From Corynebacterium minutissimum (GTDB lineage: Bacteria; Actinomycetota; Actinomycetes; Mycobacteriales; Mycobacteriaceae), in NCBI RefSeq assembly GCF_000988205.1, contig NZ_LAYQ01000013.1, positions 91,441 to 155,440 on the forward strand: a DNA stretch of 64,000 nucleotides, read 5' to 3'. The notes beneath the pieces were generated by a model. The model saw nothing but the letters and a program-made list of their open reading frames with translations, ran no database searches and was not told the DNA's origin. Within the stretch, counting starts at the first letter, position 1, and each line of letters starts with the position of its first letter. The position numbers and the translations under genes were made by a program. Positions 8,647 through 19,149 of this stretch are shown here, in pieces.

Positions 8647-9997
8647 CTAAACGTTCACGCTGTCCCGTTCGTTCTCATCAGCGTTCATGATGTCATTGAC
8701 GCCACCCTCGGCAGCATCCCAGGTTGCTTGGTCTTGGATGCCGGCGCGCTTGGCTACGATCGTGGCACACAGTGCCTGACCGGTGACATTGACGGCGGTG
8801 CGGCCCATATCAATGATGGGCTCGATGGCGAGCAAGAGGCCGACGCCTGCCAGCGGGAGGCCCAGCGTGGAGAGCGTCAATGTCAACATGACGGTGGCGC
8901 CTGTCGTGCCGGCAGTAGCTGCGGAGCCAATGACGGAAACGAAGATGATGAGAAGGTATTGGGTCGGAGAAAGGTCAATTCCGTAGAACTGAGCGATGAA
9001 GATGGCGGCGATAGCCGGGTAAACGGAGGCGCAGCCGTCCATCTTCGTGGTAGCGCCGAGCGGGATGGCGAAGGAGGCGTATTCGCGAGGCACACCCATG
9101 GCCCTCTCCGTAAAGCGCTGGGTAACCGGCATGACTCCCATGGAGGAACGGGTGACGAAGCCGAGGGAGAATACTGGCCATACGCGCTTGTAGAAGCCGA
9201 TGATTGGAATGCGGTTGAAAGCAAGGACGGCAGGGTAGACCACAACAATGACAAGGGCGAGTCCGACATACATCGCGAGGACGAACTTGCCCAAGGAGCT
9301 GAGCGCATCCCAGCCATAGGTGGCCACGGCTTTACCGATGAGGGCGGCGGTGCCAATCGGGGCGAGGCGAATGATCCACCAGAGGACCACCTGGATAACC
9401 TTGAGGAAGGACTCGGTAAAGCGCAGGAAGGGATCGGCTGCTTTGCCAGCCTTGACCGCAGCGATGCCCAAGGCCAAGGAAATGACAAGGAGCTGAAGGG
9501 CGCCGAAGCTGAGGGAGACTTCGCCGTCGCTAAGCGAAGCTTTGAGTCCAAAGAAGTTGGCGGGGACGAGTTGCTGGAGGAATGCGGTCCAGGAGCAACG
9601 TTGGAGGGATCGGCGGCGGTGGAGGCGTCGACAGTCGTGCCTACGCCTGGCTTCATCACGAGGCGACGAGAATGCCAGCCAAGACGGAGAAGAAGGCCGT
9701 GATGGCGAACCATACAAGGGTGGAGATCGCCAGCGAGGCGGCGTTAGCCACCTTGCGCAGGTTGGCAACCGAGGTGACGACGGCCGCGAAGATGAGTGGC
9801 GGGACCATCACCTTGAGCAATTGGACGTACGCGCCGCCGACGCCGGACAGGGTATCGGAGAGCCACTCGGACTCCATGCCGGAGGCGATGAAGCCGAGGA
9901 TCAGGCCGATGATGAGGCCGGCGATGACCTGGGCACCAAAGCCGGTGGCCCAAGAGGGCAGCGTGCGCGAGGATGCGCGGGAGGAAGTGTCGGACAC
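8647..9997 (-). pseudogene. Dicarboxylate/amino acid:cation symporter (DAACS), two frameshifts
   Basis: Three overlapping frames together form one transporter of about 450 residues. The N-terminal part is 9997 to about 9663 (MSDTSSRAS to VLAGILVA), a short middle part holds VMKPGVGTTVDAST, and the C-terminal part has LSFGALQLL, FVTRSSMGVMPVT, IPLGATTKMDG and GTTGATVMLTL, which are family signatures for Na+/H+-coupled C4-dicarboxylate or glutamate uptake. The breaks near 9663 and 9592 are each repaired by one extra G on the plus strand (GAGGC to GAGGGC; CCAGGAGC to CCAGGGAGC). A GTG start at 9997 follows AAGGA. The gene may be intact in reality. Confidence 0.8.
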
Positions 9998-10114
9998 GAG
10001 ATTTTCCTTCTAGACAGTGTTGTATAGAAATGGACCAAATGGTTCGGTAGATTTATACCGATCGGTTCACTAGAACTTATAACACCGTACGCTGCCCAGA
10101 AATTCCCCTGCAAA

Positions 10115-11185
10115 TTATGGGATGCGCTTAGTCCACTCTTCGTTGAGGAATTTGGTGTCGACGAGGCGCCGGGCGGCTGCTAGGGAGTCGTCGGAAAGCT
10201 CAGCGTCGACGGCGCCGTAGCGGGTGGCGAACTCGCGTGCCATGGTGTCGATGATTTCCTCGCGGGGCACGCCGGTCTGGCGGCGCAGCGGGTCCACACG
10301 TTTCTTTGCGCTGGCCAGGCCCTTGGAGGAGACCTTGACCTTGCCGATGCGCAAGACTTCCATCATCTTGTCCGCATCGATGTCATAGCTCATCGTGGTG
10401 TGGTGGAGCACCGCACCTTTGCGGCGCTTTTGCGCGGCACCGCCAATCTTTCCGCCGTCCGAGGTGATGTCATTAATCGGCACGTACCAGGCGTTGACGC
10501 CAAGCTTGCCAAGTGCCGCGAGTACCCATTGGTCCAGGTACTCGTAGCTGGCCTCGTAGGAATAGCCGGCCACGAGCGAGTCCGGGGCGTACAGGGAATA
10601 GGTCACGCAGTTGCCGCCCTCCATGAACATCGCACCGCCACCGGAGATTCGGCGTATTGGAATGATGCCGTGCTTGTCGACGCCCTCCTGGTCCAACTCG
10701 TTGGCATAGGACTGGTAGGAACCGAAGACGACGGCGCGGTCCTCCCATTCCCAGAAGCGGAGCGTGGGCCCGCGCTTTCCTTCCGCGACTTCGTTGAGGA
10801 GGACTTCATCGAGGGCAACGTTTACTGGGGTAGGCAGAACTCCTGGGCGCAGAATCTCCCAGCTGTGGTCGGTGAAATCGGTGCCGCCTGACAGCGCGCG
10901 CTTGACCGTGACAGCTAGGTGGTGGGTGTCGAATCCGTGGAGAGCTACGGGTGAATCGATTCGCGCAAGCGCGGCATCGAGGCGGGATTGGATGTCCTCG
11001 GTGCTTGTGGCAGTAGTGATGCCGACCAGCGCTGGGGCTAGTGCCTCGTAGGCCTCTTCCGGTTCGAGGAAGAAATCGCCAGAGACCTTGGCTGCGGTAA
11101 CGGTGCTGTCGGCGTCAATATCGAGATCGACGACGAGTAGTTTGCCGCCGGGGACTTTGAGCTCGAAGTGTTCAGTTTGGTTCAT
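10115..11185 (-). CDS. lplA: Lipoate-protein ligase A
   Basis: This 356-residue protein attaches lipoate to the lysine of 2-oxoacid dehydrogenase E2 proteins or GcvH. An N-terminal accessory domain of about 110 residues, which resembles the domain usually found at the LplA C-terminus, precedes the catalytic domain. That domain shows RRISGGGAMFMEGGN (lipoyl-AMP binding) and DGGKIGGAAQKRRKGAVLHH with the catalytic lysine. The gene stands alone on the minus strand. An octanoyltransferase-like activity is possible, but the motif set favours LplA. Confidence 0.85.
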   Translation of the reverse strand: MNQTEHFELKVPGGKLLVVDLDIDADSTVTAAKVSGDFFLEPEEAYEALAPALVGITTATSTEDIQSRLDAALARIDSPVALHGFDTHHLAVTVKRALSGGTDFTDHSWEILRPGVLPTPVNVALDEVLLNEVAEGKRGPTLRFWEWEDRAVVFGSYQSYANELDQEGVDKHGIIPIRRISGGGAMFMEGGNCVTYSLYAPDSLVAGYSYEASYEYLDQWVLAALGKLGVNAWYVPINDITSDGGKIGGAAQKRRKGAVLHHTTMSYDIDADKMMEVLRIGKVKVSSKGLASAKKRVDPLRRQTGVPREEIIDTMAREFATRYGAVDAELSDDSLAAARRLVDTKFLNEEWTKRIP

Positions 11186-11655
11186 GGTGTTCAGGGTACT
11201 CAGGTATGGCGGTGTGACGATTGGGGGAGTAGACCATTTAATGAACTCGGAAACTGGGGCGGGGGTAGCTAACGTCTCTTGGCTGTGCCTTTGGGAATCG
11301 TAAGGGGTTGCGTAGAGAGTCGCTGTTGGGCGCTATGTTGCGGGCGCAAGTTAGCGCCTTAATGTTTCGTTCTAGGATATGGGGCGGGAGTGCAGAGTGG
11401 GGACTGGTGGGCGTTTGAGGTGCTCAAATAGTCTGTAATCTAATCGTTATAGCTAATATGACCTGCGGCTACGCGCGATTTTGACAAAAGAAGGGGATGC
11501 GGCGGTGGCGCATTGTAGTTTCGTCCGTATGGTGGGTGTCAATGCAAACGAAATAGCAAATCGTCCCCCAATCCCCTGGGATTTATGGGGGTAGAGATGA
11601 AAGCTATCGTTTGCCATCGAGATATAGACCAAATGTAGAAAGGTTTAGAGAAACA
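11186..11655. other. 470-bp intergenic region upstream of the PRC-barrel gene
   Basis: No gene is supported. The region is AT-richer between 11430 and 11650 and should hold the promoter of the PRC-barrel/DUF2382 gene; TATAGA near 11628 is a possible -10 box, but no matching -35 box is convincing. No stable terminator or known riboswitch pattern was recognised. Confidence 0.4.
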
Positions 11656-12489
11656 ATGGGTAAGAACATCAAGGATCTGTTTAACGCAACCGCATACGAC
11701 AAGGCCGGCGAGAAGCTGGGCTCCGTCAAGGAGGTCTTCGTCGACGAGCAGTCCGGTCAGCCGACTTTCGTTGAGGTCAACCACGGTCTGTTCGGTATGA
11801 GCTCCAGCTTGGTTCCGCTCCGTGGTCACGATTTCACCGGTGATGAGCTCAAGCTGGCTTTCTCTAAGGACCGCATCGAGAACGCGCCGGATTTTGACTC
11901 CGATAAGCCGCTGACTCCTGAGGCGCAGGCGGACATCTTCAAGCACTACGACCTCGAGAACGCACAGGACGTAACCACCTACCGTGACGAGCGTGATGAG
12001 CGCGCTGGCGTTGCCGGTGCTGGCGTAGCTGGCGCTGGTGTTGCCGGTGCTGGTGCAGGTGCACACGCTAAGGATGAGACTGCTGCTACCAGCAGCAACC
12101 TCACCAACAATGAGGGCGAGGTTATCCGCTCCGAGGAGCGCTTGGACGTCAACAAGGAGCGCGTGGCCACCGGCGAGGCGCGCCTGCGCAAGTACGTCGT
12201 GACCGATACCGAGACCGTCGAGGTTCCGGTTGAGCGCGAAGAGGTTCGCGTCGAGCGCACCCCGATTTCCGAGGCTGACGCTGCCAACTACACCGGCACC
12301 ATCGGTGATAACGGCGCGGAGGAAGCCTCCGTTACCCTGCACGAAGAGCGCGTGAATGTAGAGAAGAAGACCGTCCCGGTGGAGAAGGTTAACCTTTCCA
12401 AGGAGACCATCAAGGACACCGAGACCCACACCGAGGATCTGCGCAAGGAGCAAATCGATACCGACGGCATCACCGAGACCCGCAAGTAA
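11656..12489 (+). CDS. PRC-barrel and DUF2382 (YsnF-type) stress-associated protein
   Basis: The 277-residue protein begins with a PRC-barrel-like domain (GEKLGSVKEVFVDEQSGQPTF), continues through a flexible Ala/Gly/Val linker with repeated GVAGA units near residues 118-136, and ends in a DUF2382 domain built of charged repeats (SEERLDVNKERV, VEVPVEREEVRVERTP, HEERVNVEKK). The ATG at 11656 is chosen because the PRC domain starts there. It has no signal peptide. Relatives are often stress-induced, but their biochemical role is not established. Confidence 0.85.
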   Translation: MGKNIKDLFNATAYDKAGEKLGSVKEVFVDEQSGQPTFVEVNHGLFGMSSSLVPLRGHDFTGDELKLAFSKDRIENAPDFDSDKPLTPEAQADIFKHYDLENAQDVTTYRDERDERAGVAGAGVAGAGVAGAGAGAHAKDETAATSSNLTNNEGEVIRSEERLDVNKERVATGEARLRKYVVTDTETVEVPVEREEVRVERTPISEADAANYTGTIGDNGAEEASVTLHEERVNVEKKTVPVEKVNLSKETIKDTETHTEDLRKEQIDTDGITETRK

Positions 12490-12509
12490 TCTCGGTTAAG
12501 GGCTAAGAG

Positions 12510-12535
12510 GCTGGAGCTGCAAAGCTCCAGCTTTT
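12510..12535 (+). terminator. Rho-independent terminator after the PRC-barrel gene
   Basis: A 9-bp perfect stem GCTGGAGCT/AGCTCCAGC closes on a four-base loop and is followed by TTTT. It separates the PRC-barrel gene from the formate dehydrogenase operon. Confidence 0.8.
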
Positions 12536-12611
12536 CGCGTTTTGGGTTTGTTCAGTATTTCTGGTCTTGAACAGGGTGGAAAACACAAAGCCAAGCCAGT
12601 AGGTTTGAATC

Positions 12612-15600
12612 ATGTCACGTTTTAGCCCACTGAATTGGCCCGTTGTGCGCCAAATCCGGAACAAGGATGCCTTCGGCCGCGACGTGTCCACGCAGTCGGC
12701 TAAGAGTGAAGACCTGCGCGGACGCACCGTTGACGCGGACCGCGTCGTCCAGTCGGTCTGCCCCTACTGCGCAGTGGGTTGTTCTCAGCGCGTTTATGTC
12801 AAGGATGACCGCGTCATCCAAATCGAGGGCGACCCAGATTCCCCGATTTCCCGCGGCCGCCTGTGTCCCAAGGGCTCTGCTTCTGAGCAGCTTATTAATT
12901 CCTCGACACGCATCACCACGATCAAGTACCGCGCTCCCTATGCCACCGAGTGGCAGGAGCTCGACGAAGAAACCGCGATGGATATGATCGCGGACCGTTT
13001 CGTGGAGGCGCGCGCGAGGCACTGGGAGGACGTCGATAAGCATGGGCGTCGTCTCAACCGCACCATGGGCATTGCGGGCCTGGGTGGTGCGACGCTAGAT
13101 AATGAGGAGAACTACCTCATTAAGAAACTGTTTACCGCCACCGGCGCGATCCAGGTGGAGAACCAGGCGCGCATATGACACTCCGCCACTGTTCCTAGTC
13201 TAGGAACGTCGTTTGGCCGCGGCGGCGCAACCCAACCGCTGCAGGATATGGCGAATGCGGACTGCATCGTCATCGAGGGTTCTAATATGGCGGAATGCCA
13301 CCCAGTGGGTTTCCAGTGGGTTGTGGAAGCCAAGAAGCGCGGCGCGCGCATTATCCACGTGGATCCGCGCTACACGCGTACGTCTGCCTTTGCGAACCGC
13401 CATATTGGCATTCGCGGGGGCACGGACGTGGTGCTGCTCGGCGCGATTATCAAGTACGTGCTGGATAATGACCTGTACTTCCATGACTACGTGGTGAATT
13501 ACACCAACGCGGCGTCGATCATCTCACCGGATTTTAAGGACACCGAGGACTTGGAAGGCCTGTTCTCCGGGTACGACGCGGAGAAGGGCAAGTACGTCAC
13601 GGACTCGTGGCAGTACGTGCGAAAGCCTGAGGGCTCCTCGTGGAACGTGGAGAAGGACATGACGCTGGAGGATCCGAATACGGTCTTCCAGATTCTCAAG
13701 CGCCACTACTCGCGCTACACCCCGGAGATGGTGGAAGAGACCTGTGGCATTTCGCCGGAGGACTTCTACTACTTGGCGGACTCGATTGCGCAGAACTCCA
13801 CCCCGGAGCGCACGACGTGCTTCGCCTACGCGCTGGGCTTTACCCAGCACACCCTGGGTGCACAGTTCATCCGTACCGCGGCGATCCTGCAGCTGCTCAT
13901 GGGCAACGTGGGCCGACCTGGCTCGGGCATCATGGCCTTGCGCGGGCATGCCTCGATTCAGGGTTCGACGGATATCCCGACTCTGTTCAATTCGCTTCCG
14001 GGTTACCTGCCGATGCCGCACGCGGATCAGGAGACCTGGGCAGATTACCTGGATTCCTTCCGGCAGGAAGACCAGAAGGGCTTCTGGCAGCTGGGTGAGA
14101 ACTACGCGGTCTCGCTCATGAAGTCCTATTGGGGCGATGCCGCCACCAAGGAGAACAACTGGGGCTTTGACCTCATGCCGCGCCTGTCCGGTGCGCACTC
14201 GACGTATGAGACCTTGCTCGCCATGCTGCGCAAGGAGGTGGAAGGCTACTTTGTCTTTGGCCAGAACCCGGCGGTGGCGCAGTCCAACGGCGGCATGCAG
14301 CGCCGCGGGCTCGCCTCGCTGAAGTGGCTGGTTGTCCGCGATTTCCAGGAGATTGAAACGGCAAGTTTCTGGAAGGATTCGCCGGAAGTCAAGAACGGCG
14401 AGCTCAAGACCGAGGAGATTGCCACCGAGGTCTTCCTCATGCCGGCGGCAACGCACGTGGAGAAGTCCGGAACCTTTACCCAGACTCAGCGCATGGTGCA
14501 GTGGCGCTTCCAGGCGACTCCGCCGCCGGGCCAGGCCCGCAGTGAGGCGTGGTTCTTCTACCACCTAGGCAAGAAGATTAGGGAGCGCTTGGCGGATTCG
14601 ACCGACCCGCGCGACCTGCCGATTAAGTCCGTGACGTGGGATTACACCGAGGATGAGCACGGGGATCCCAGCTCGGACGAGATCTTGCGCGAGATCAACG
14701 GCTACTACCTCGACGGGCCGAAGAAGGGCCAATTGCTGCCGAGTTTCACGGAGATGCGCGCCGATGGTTCTACCTCCGGCGGCTGCTGGATCTACACCGG
14801 TGTGTACAAGGACGGCATCAACCACGCCGCGAAGAAGGTCCCGGGTTCGGAGCAGAACGAGGTGGCACTCGAGTGGGGCTGGGTCTGGCCGGCCAACCGA
14901 CGCATCCTGTACAACCGCGCCTCCGCCAAGCCGGATGGCACTCCGTGGTCGGAGCGCAAGAAGTACATTTGGTGGGACGAGGACCAGGGCAAGTGGGTCG
15001 GCGATGATGTCCCGGACTTCCCGGTGACCAAGCGCCCGGACTACGTCGCGCCTGTCGACGCCGTCGGCCCCGACGCCCTGGACGGTGATGATCCCTTCAT
15101 TATGCAGCCGGATGGCTTGGGTTGGCTGTTCGCGCCGAAGGGGCTGTCCGACGGACCGCTGCCGACTCACTACGAGCCGCAAGAATCACCGGTGCACAAC
15201 GCGCTGTACAAGCAGCAGCAGTCACCGACGCGCCTGACTATCAAACGCGCGGACAACCTTTCCCGCCCCGAGCCAGGGGAGCGGGGCGAGGACGTGTTCC
15301 CGTTTGTCTTCTCCACCTACCGTCTGACGGAGATGTACACCTCGGGCGCGATGTCACGCCGCCTGCCTTACTTGGCGGAGTTGCAGCCGGGGCTCTTCTG
15401 CGAGGTGGACAAGGAACTGGCCGCCAAGCGTGGATTGGTCAACGGCGAGTGGGCCACCATCGTGTCCCCGCGCGGCGTCATCGAGGCTCAGGTTTTGGTG
15501 ACGGACCGCATGGAGATGCTCACCATCAATGGTGAGGACTTCCACCAGATCGGCTTGCCGTATCACTACGGAGAATCGGAGACCACCGAGGTGGCCGGCG

Positions 15601-15887
15601 ATGGCGCCAACGACTTGTTGGGCCTGACCCTAGAGCCGAACGTGTTCATCCAGAACTCCAAGGTGGGGGCATGCGATATCCAGCCGGGCCGCCGTCCGCG
15701 TGGCGAAGCACGCGTCAAGCTGTTGCGCGAATACCAAGAGCGGGCGCACCTCACTGTAGATTCGGGTAACCGGATCCTCGATGTCTCAGACGCTTTCAGC
15801 ACGGAAGAGAACACTGCTTCTGCAGAAAACACTGGTGATGATTCCACAGCTGGCAACGAAGCGGACTACGAAGGCAAAGAAAGCTAA
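12612..15887 (+). CDS. fdhA: Formate dehydrogenase alpha subunit, selenoprotein (Sec at UGA 13176-13178)
   Basis: The reading frame runs for 1091 residues if the in-frame UGA at 13176 is read as selenocysteine 189; both halves are in the same frame. The context NQARI-Sec-HSATVPSLG is the molybdopterin active-site loop of Sec formate dehydrogenases. A [4Fe-4S] motif CPYCAVGC (about residues 50-57) with a later CPKG precedes it; bis-MGD-binding regions and a C-terminal molydopterin dinucleotide domain follow. No twin-arginine signal is visible, so the subunit probably faces the cytoplasm. It oxidises formate to CO2 and passes electrons to the FdhB-like and NrfD-like proteins next door. A SECIS-like hairpin follows the UGA, and selA, selB, selD and tRNA-Sec lie within 10 kb. 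Confidence 0.95.
13191..13207 (+). promoter_or_regulatory. Bacterial SECIS-like hairpin downstream of the Sec codon
   Basis: Twelve bases after the UGA a 17-base hairpin GTTCCTAGTCTAGGAAC can form, with a 6-7-bp stem and AGUCU near the apex. The E. coli fdhF SECIS has a 17-base upper hairpin 11 bases after the UGA with AGGUCU at its apex, so size, spacing and apical sequence all agree. It would recruit SelB with Sec-tRNA. Confidence 0.85.
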
Positions 15888-15896
15888 GGAGGACTC

Positions 15897-16940
15897 ATGG
15901 CGAATTTCTTGACCGAAAAGGCCGATCGACACGGCTATGAGACCTATCAGCGAATGGCGTTCTTTACCGATACCTCGGTATGTATCGGCTGCAAGGCCTG
16001 CGAGGTGGCGTGCAAGGAATGGAATCGCAACCCGGTGGAGGGTTATGCGGTCACCGGTAATTCCTATGACAACACCGGTGGGCTAGGCGCGAATACGTGG
16101 CGCCACGTGGCTTTCATCGAGCAAAACAACGAGCGTATTGAGCAGGCACGCGAGGACGGGCGCAAACTTGTCTCGCTGGGCCTGCCCACGGTGTCCGCAC
16201 CGAGCGTCACCCCAGATACCGATGATTTTCGCTGGCTCATGTCCTCCGACGTGTGCAAGCACTGCACCAATGCTGGATGCTTGGACGTGTGCCCGACGGG
16301 CGCGCTCTTTCGCTCTGAGTTCGGCACCGTCGTGGTGCAGGATGATGTGTGCAATGGCTGCGGTACGTGCGTGGCCGGGTGTCCCTTCGGCGTCATTGAG
16401 CGCCGCGATGACGGCGGCGTGACGCTCAAGGCAGACAAGACCGCCACCGTGGATTATGAGGTCCCGGATCATGCGGGCGTCAACGTTCTGGCCAAGCTGA
16501 AGCAGCTGAAACCCCAGGGACCTGACCACATGCCGGGGCAGGCGATGCCGATCAAGAACTTGGGCGTGGCCCAGAAGTGCACCATGTGTTATGACCGACT
16601 CAAGATCGGCGAGCAGCCCGCGTGCGCCAAGACGTGCCCGACGGATTCCATCCAGTTCGGCCCTTACGAGAAGATGCTCGCTGCTGCGCAGGAGCGTGTG
16701 CGCGTCCTGCACGAGCAGGGGCTGACGGAGGCTCGTCTCTACGGCGCCAATTCCCAGGATGGGGTCGGTGGAACGGGTTCTATTTTCCTGTTGCTCGATT
16801 CCCCAGAGGTCTACGGGCTGCCGCCGGATCCACGCGTGCCCACGGCGGATTTGCCGCAGATGTACAAGACCGCAGTGAAAGCTATCGGAGGAATGGCGCT
16901 GGCCGTGGCCGGGGCATTCATGTTGGGAGGCCGCAAATGA
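15897..16940 (+). CDS. fdhB: Formate dehydrogenase iron-sulfur subunit
   Basis: The 347-residue protein carries four cysteine clusters for [4Fe-4S] centres: CIGCKACEVACKEW, CKHCTNAGCLDVCPTG, CNGCGTCVAGCPFG and CTMCYDRL with a later CAKTCPTD. A C-terminal hydrophobic stretch (GGMALAVAGAFMLGG) may anchor it. It relays electrons from the Sec-containing alpha subunit to the membrane subunit. It starts nine bases after fdhA behind AAGGAGG and overlaps the next start by four bases, so all three form one operon. Confidence 0.93.
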   Translation: MANFLTEKADRHGYETYQRMAFFTDTSVCIGCKACEVACKEWNRNPVEGYAVTGNSYDNTGGLGANTWRHVAFIEQNNERIEQAREDGRKLVSLGLPTVSAPSVTPDTDDFRWLMSSDVCKHCTNAGCLDVCPTGALFRSEFGTVVVQDDVCNGCGTCVAGCPFGVIERRDDGGVTLKADKTATVDYEVPDHAGVNVLAKLKQLKPQGPDHMPGQAMPIKNLGVAQKCTMCYDRLKIGEQPACAKTCPTDSIQFGPYEKMLAAAQERVRVLHEQGLTEARLYGANSQDGVGGTGSIFLLLDSPEVYGLPPDPRVPTADLPQMYKTAVKAIGGMALAVAGAFMLGGRK

Positions 16941-18028
16941 GCGAATTTGATGAGTATCGCCCGCCCCAGGAGCCGCGGCGCCGGCGCGGCGGCAAGAAGC
17001 GCCGGCGTGGACGAGTCGGCGCTGGGGCACAGGATGGTTCCAAAGAAGAGCGTATGGCGGAGGACTTCGAGTTCTCCTCGTATTACGGCAAGCCCGTAGT
17101 CAAGGCCCCGCCGTGGGAGTGGCCCATCGGCGGCTATCTCTTCCTCGGCGGCGTGGCCGGCGGTTCTGCGATGTTGGCCGCCGGTGCCCAGGCCACGGGG
17201 AACGCACCGCTGAAACGCTCGACGCGGCTGACGGCTTTCTCCGCGGCGTCGGTAGGCTCGGTCTTTTTGGTGCTCGACCTCGGCCGCCCAGAGCGCCTGC
17301 TCAACATGTTCCGCGTCTTCAAGGTGACCTCGCCGATGTCCATCGGCTCGTGGATCCTGGGCAGCTTCGCTTCCGCCGCGGCCCTGCCGGCGGTCGTGGA
17401 AGCGGACGCACTGGTCGGCGGTGTGCTGCCGAAGCCGCTTCGCCGCCTCCTCGATAAGGCGGCGGGTCCAGCAGGCGCTGTCGCCGGCGTGCTTGGTGGC
17501 CCGCTGGCGGGCTACACGGCGGTGCTGTTGGCCAACACGTCAAACCCGACGTGGAATGACGCGAAGAAGCATCTGCCTTATGTGTTCGTGTCCTCGGCTT
17601 CGGCGGCGGCGTCGGGCGCCGCCATGGTCTTCACACCGGTGGAGAATGCTGGCGCGGCACGAGTACTCGGTATCACTGCCGCGGCGACCGATCTGGCCGC
17701 GACCCGTGTCATGGAAGCGAACATGGAGCCCGAGCCTCTGCGTCCGCTGCACGAAGGCACGCCCGGGAAACTCATGAAGGCCTCCGAGGCGCTCATTGCC
17801 GCGGGCGGGGTGGGAACCGCAATCGCGTCGGTCACAAAGTCGCGCGCGGTGTCGGTGGTCTCCGGTCTGGCGCTTCTGGCGGGTTCTGCCTGCACGCGTT
17901 TCGGCGTGCTCAATGCGGGGCTAGAGGCGGTGAAGGACCCCGCGACAAGCATCGGCCCGCAGAAGCGCCGTGCTGAGGCCCGCCGCCAGGCAGAAGGCCT
18001 CACGCACTCGACGGTGACTAGCGGATAG
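16937..18028 (+). CDS. NrfD/PsrC-like membrane subunit of formate dehydrogenase
   Basis: The 363-residue protein begins with a strongly basic cytoplasmic tail (PRRRRGGKKRRRGR) and then has about eight membrane segments, starting WEWPIGGYLFLGGVAGGSAML, a typical NrfD start. It carries DLGRPERLLNMFRVFKVTSPMS, a conserved NrfD-family region. It likely passes electrons from FdhB to the quinone pool without haem. The ATG at 16937 overlaps the fdhB stop (ATGA). Its end overlaps the convergent selD by 11 bp. Confidence 0.87.
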   Translation: MSEFDEYRPPQEPRRRRGGKKRRRGRVGAGAQDGSKEERMAEDFEFSSYYGKPVVKAPPWEWPIGGYLFLGGVAGGSAMLAAGAQATGNAPLKRSTRLTAFSAASVGSVFLVLDLGRPERLLNMFRVFKVTSPMSIGSWILGSFASAAALPAVVEADALVGGVLPKPLRRLLDKAAGPAGAVAGVLGGPLAGYTAVLLANTSNPTWNDAKKHLPYVFVSSASAAASGAAMVFTPVENAGAARVLGITAAATDLAATRVMEANMEPEPLRPLHEGTPGKLMKASEALIAAGGVGTAIASVTKSRAVSVVSGLALLAGSACTRFGVLNAGLEAVKDPATSIGPQKRRAEARRQAEGLTHSTVTSG

Positions 18029-18995
18029 TAATGCGCGCCTCGCCCGTCACGGTGCGGCCGATGACCGGGTAACCGGGGATCTCGCCGATGACCAGCAGGC
18101 CACCGGAGGTTTGGGCATCGGCGAGGAAGACCAAGTCCTCTTCACTCAAGTCTGAGTCGAGGTGGGGGCGGACCCAATCCAGGTTGCGGCGCGAGCCGCC
18201 CGGGATGAAGCCCTCCGCCAGGGCCTCCATGGCGCCGTCCACCGCAGGAACAGCGGAAAAATCCAGCTCCGCACCGACACCGGAGGCGCGGCACATCTTG
18301 TAGAGGTGGCCCAGAAGCCCGAAGCCAGTGACGTCCGTGGCCGCGCGCACGCCCGCGGCTACGGCGGCCGCGGCAGCGTCGCGGTTGAGCGTGGTCATGG
18401 AATCCACCGCGGCCTGGGAGACTTCACCGGTGGCCTTGTGCTTGTTATTGAGGATGCCCACACCGATTGGTTTGGTCAGCGTGATGGGCAGGCCCGCCTC
18501 GGCGGCGTCGTTGCGCATAATCTTGTCGGGGTGGACGATGCCCGTGGCAGCCAAACCATACGTGGGCTCCGGGGCAGTGATGGAGTGTCCACCAGTAATG
18601 GATATCCCCGCCTCGCTGGCCACATCCATGCCACCGCGCAGGACTTCGCGCAATACATCAAGACCGAGCTTCTCGCGCGGCCAGCCCACGAGGTTGATGG
18701 CGGTGATGGGAGTGCCGCCCATGGCGTAGACGTCGGAAAGCGCATTGGCTGCCGCCACCCGGCCCCAGTCATAGGGGTCGTTGATCATCGGGGTGAAGAA
18801 GTCCGCGGTGGAGATGACCGCGAGGCCGTTTGGGATGCGCACGGCGGCGGCATCGTCGCCGTCGTCAAGCCCGACCAGCACGTTGGGGTCCGCGGTGCCC
18901 ACGAGGCCCGCGACGGCGGATTCGAGCTCTCCCGGGGGGATCTTGCAGGCGCAGCCGCCACCGGCGGCAAAGGAGGTAAGTGTGATGTCAGACAT
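18018..18995 (-). CDS. selD: Selenide, water dikinase (selenophosphate synthase)
   Basis: SelD makes selenophosphate from selenide and ATP for conversion of Ser-tRNA-Sec to Sec-tRNA-Sec. The 325-residue protein has the glycine-rich catalytic loop AAGGGCACKIPP with Cys15 and Lys18; the codon is TGC, so this SelD is not itself a selenoprotein. Further family marks are DDAAAVRI, STADFFTPMINDPYDWGRVAAANALSD and DVTGFGLLGHL. It lies convergent to the formate dehydrogenase operon and divergent from tRNA-Sec/selA/selB. Confidence 0.95.
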   Translation of the reverse strand: MSDITLTSFAAGGGCACKIPPGELESAVAGLVGTADPNVLVGLDDGDDAAAVRIPNGLAVISTADFFTPMINDPYDWGRVAAANALSDVYAMGGTPITAINLVGWPREKLGLDVLREVLRGGMDVASEAGISITGGHSITAPEPTYGLAATGIVHPDKIMRNDAAEAGLPITLTKPIGVGILNNKHKATGEVSQAAVDSMTTLNRDAAAAAVAAGVRAATDVTGFGLLGHLYKMCRASGVGAELDFSAVPAVDGAMEALAEGFIPGGSRRNLDWVRPHLDSDLSEEDLVFLADAQTSGGLLVIGEIPGYPVIGRTVTGEARITIR

Positions 18996-19030
18996 GGGGG
19001 TTATTCTAGCCGCGTGTATGGTGAGCAGAC

Positions 19031-19125
19031 GGAGGCGTACGTGTCCTGGTGGGCGCCCCGGTCTTCAAAACCGGTGAGGCCGAGCATCTCGGTCTGGCAG
19101 GTTCGATTCCTGTCCGTCTCCGCCA
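19031..19125 (+). tRNA. selC: tRNA-Sec (anticodon UCA)
   Basis: A 95-nt molecule, including an encoded CCA end, folds as a selenocysteine tRNA. Acceptor arm GGAGGCG pairs with CGTCTCC (the eighth position is a U-C mismatch). There is a 6-bp D stem, an anticodon stem CCGGT/ACCGG with loop CTTCAAA (anticodon TCA, reads UGA), a long variable arm GGCCGAG/CTCGGTC, and T arm GCAGG/CCTGT. Length matches the E. coli molecule. It lies 25 bp before selA. Confidence 0.95.
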
Positions 19126-19149
19126 TTAGCGCAGCTAGGAGGAACTTTG

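Noticed and set aside
8623..9702. Plus-strand open frame opposite the DAACS gene
   Set aside because: Asp/Gly/Glu-rich shadow; the minus strand shows transporter signatures.
13176..13178. UGA in fdhA considered as a nonsense mutation
   Set aside because: The frame continues unchanged, the codon is at the known Sec position, and a SECIS-like hairpin and all Sec genes are present.
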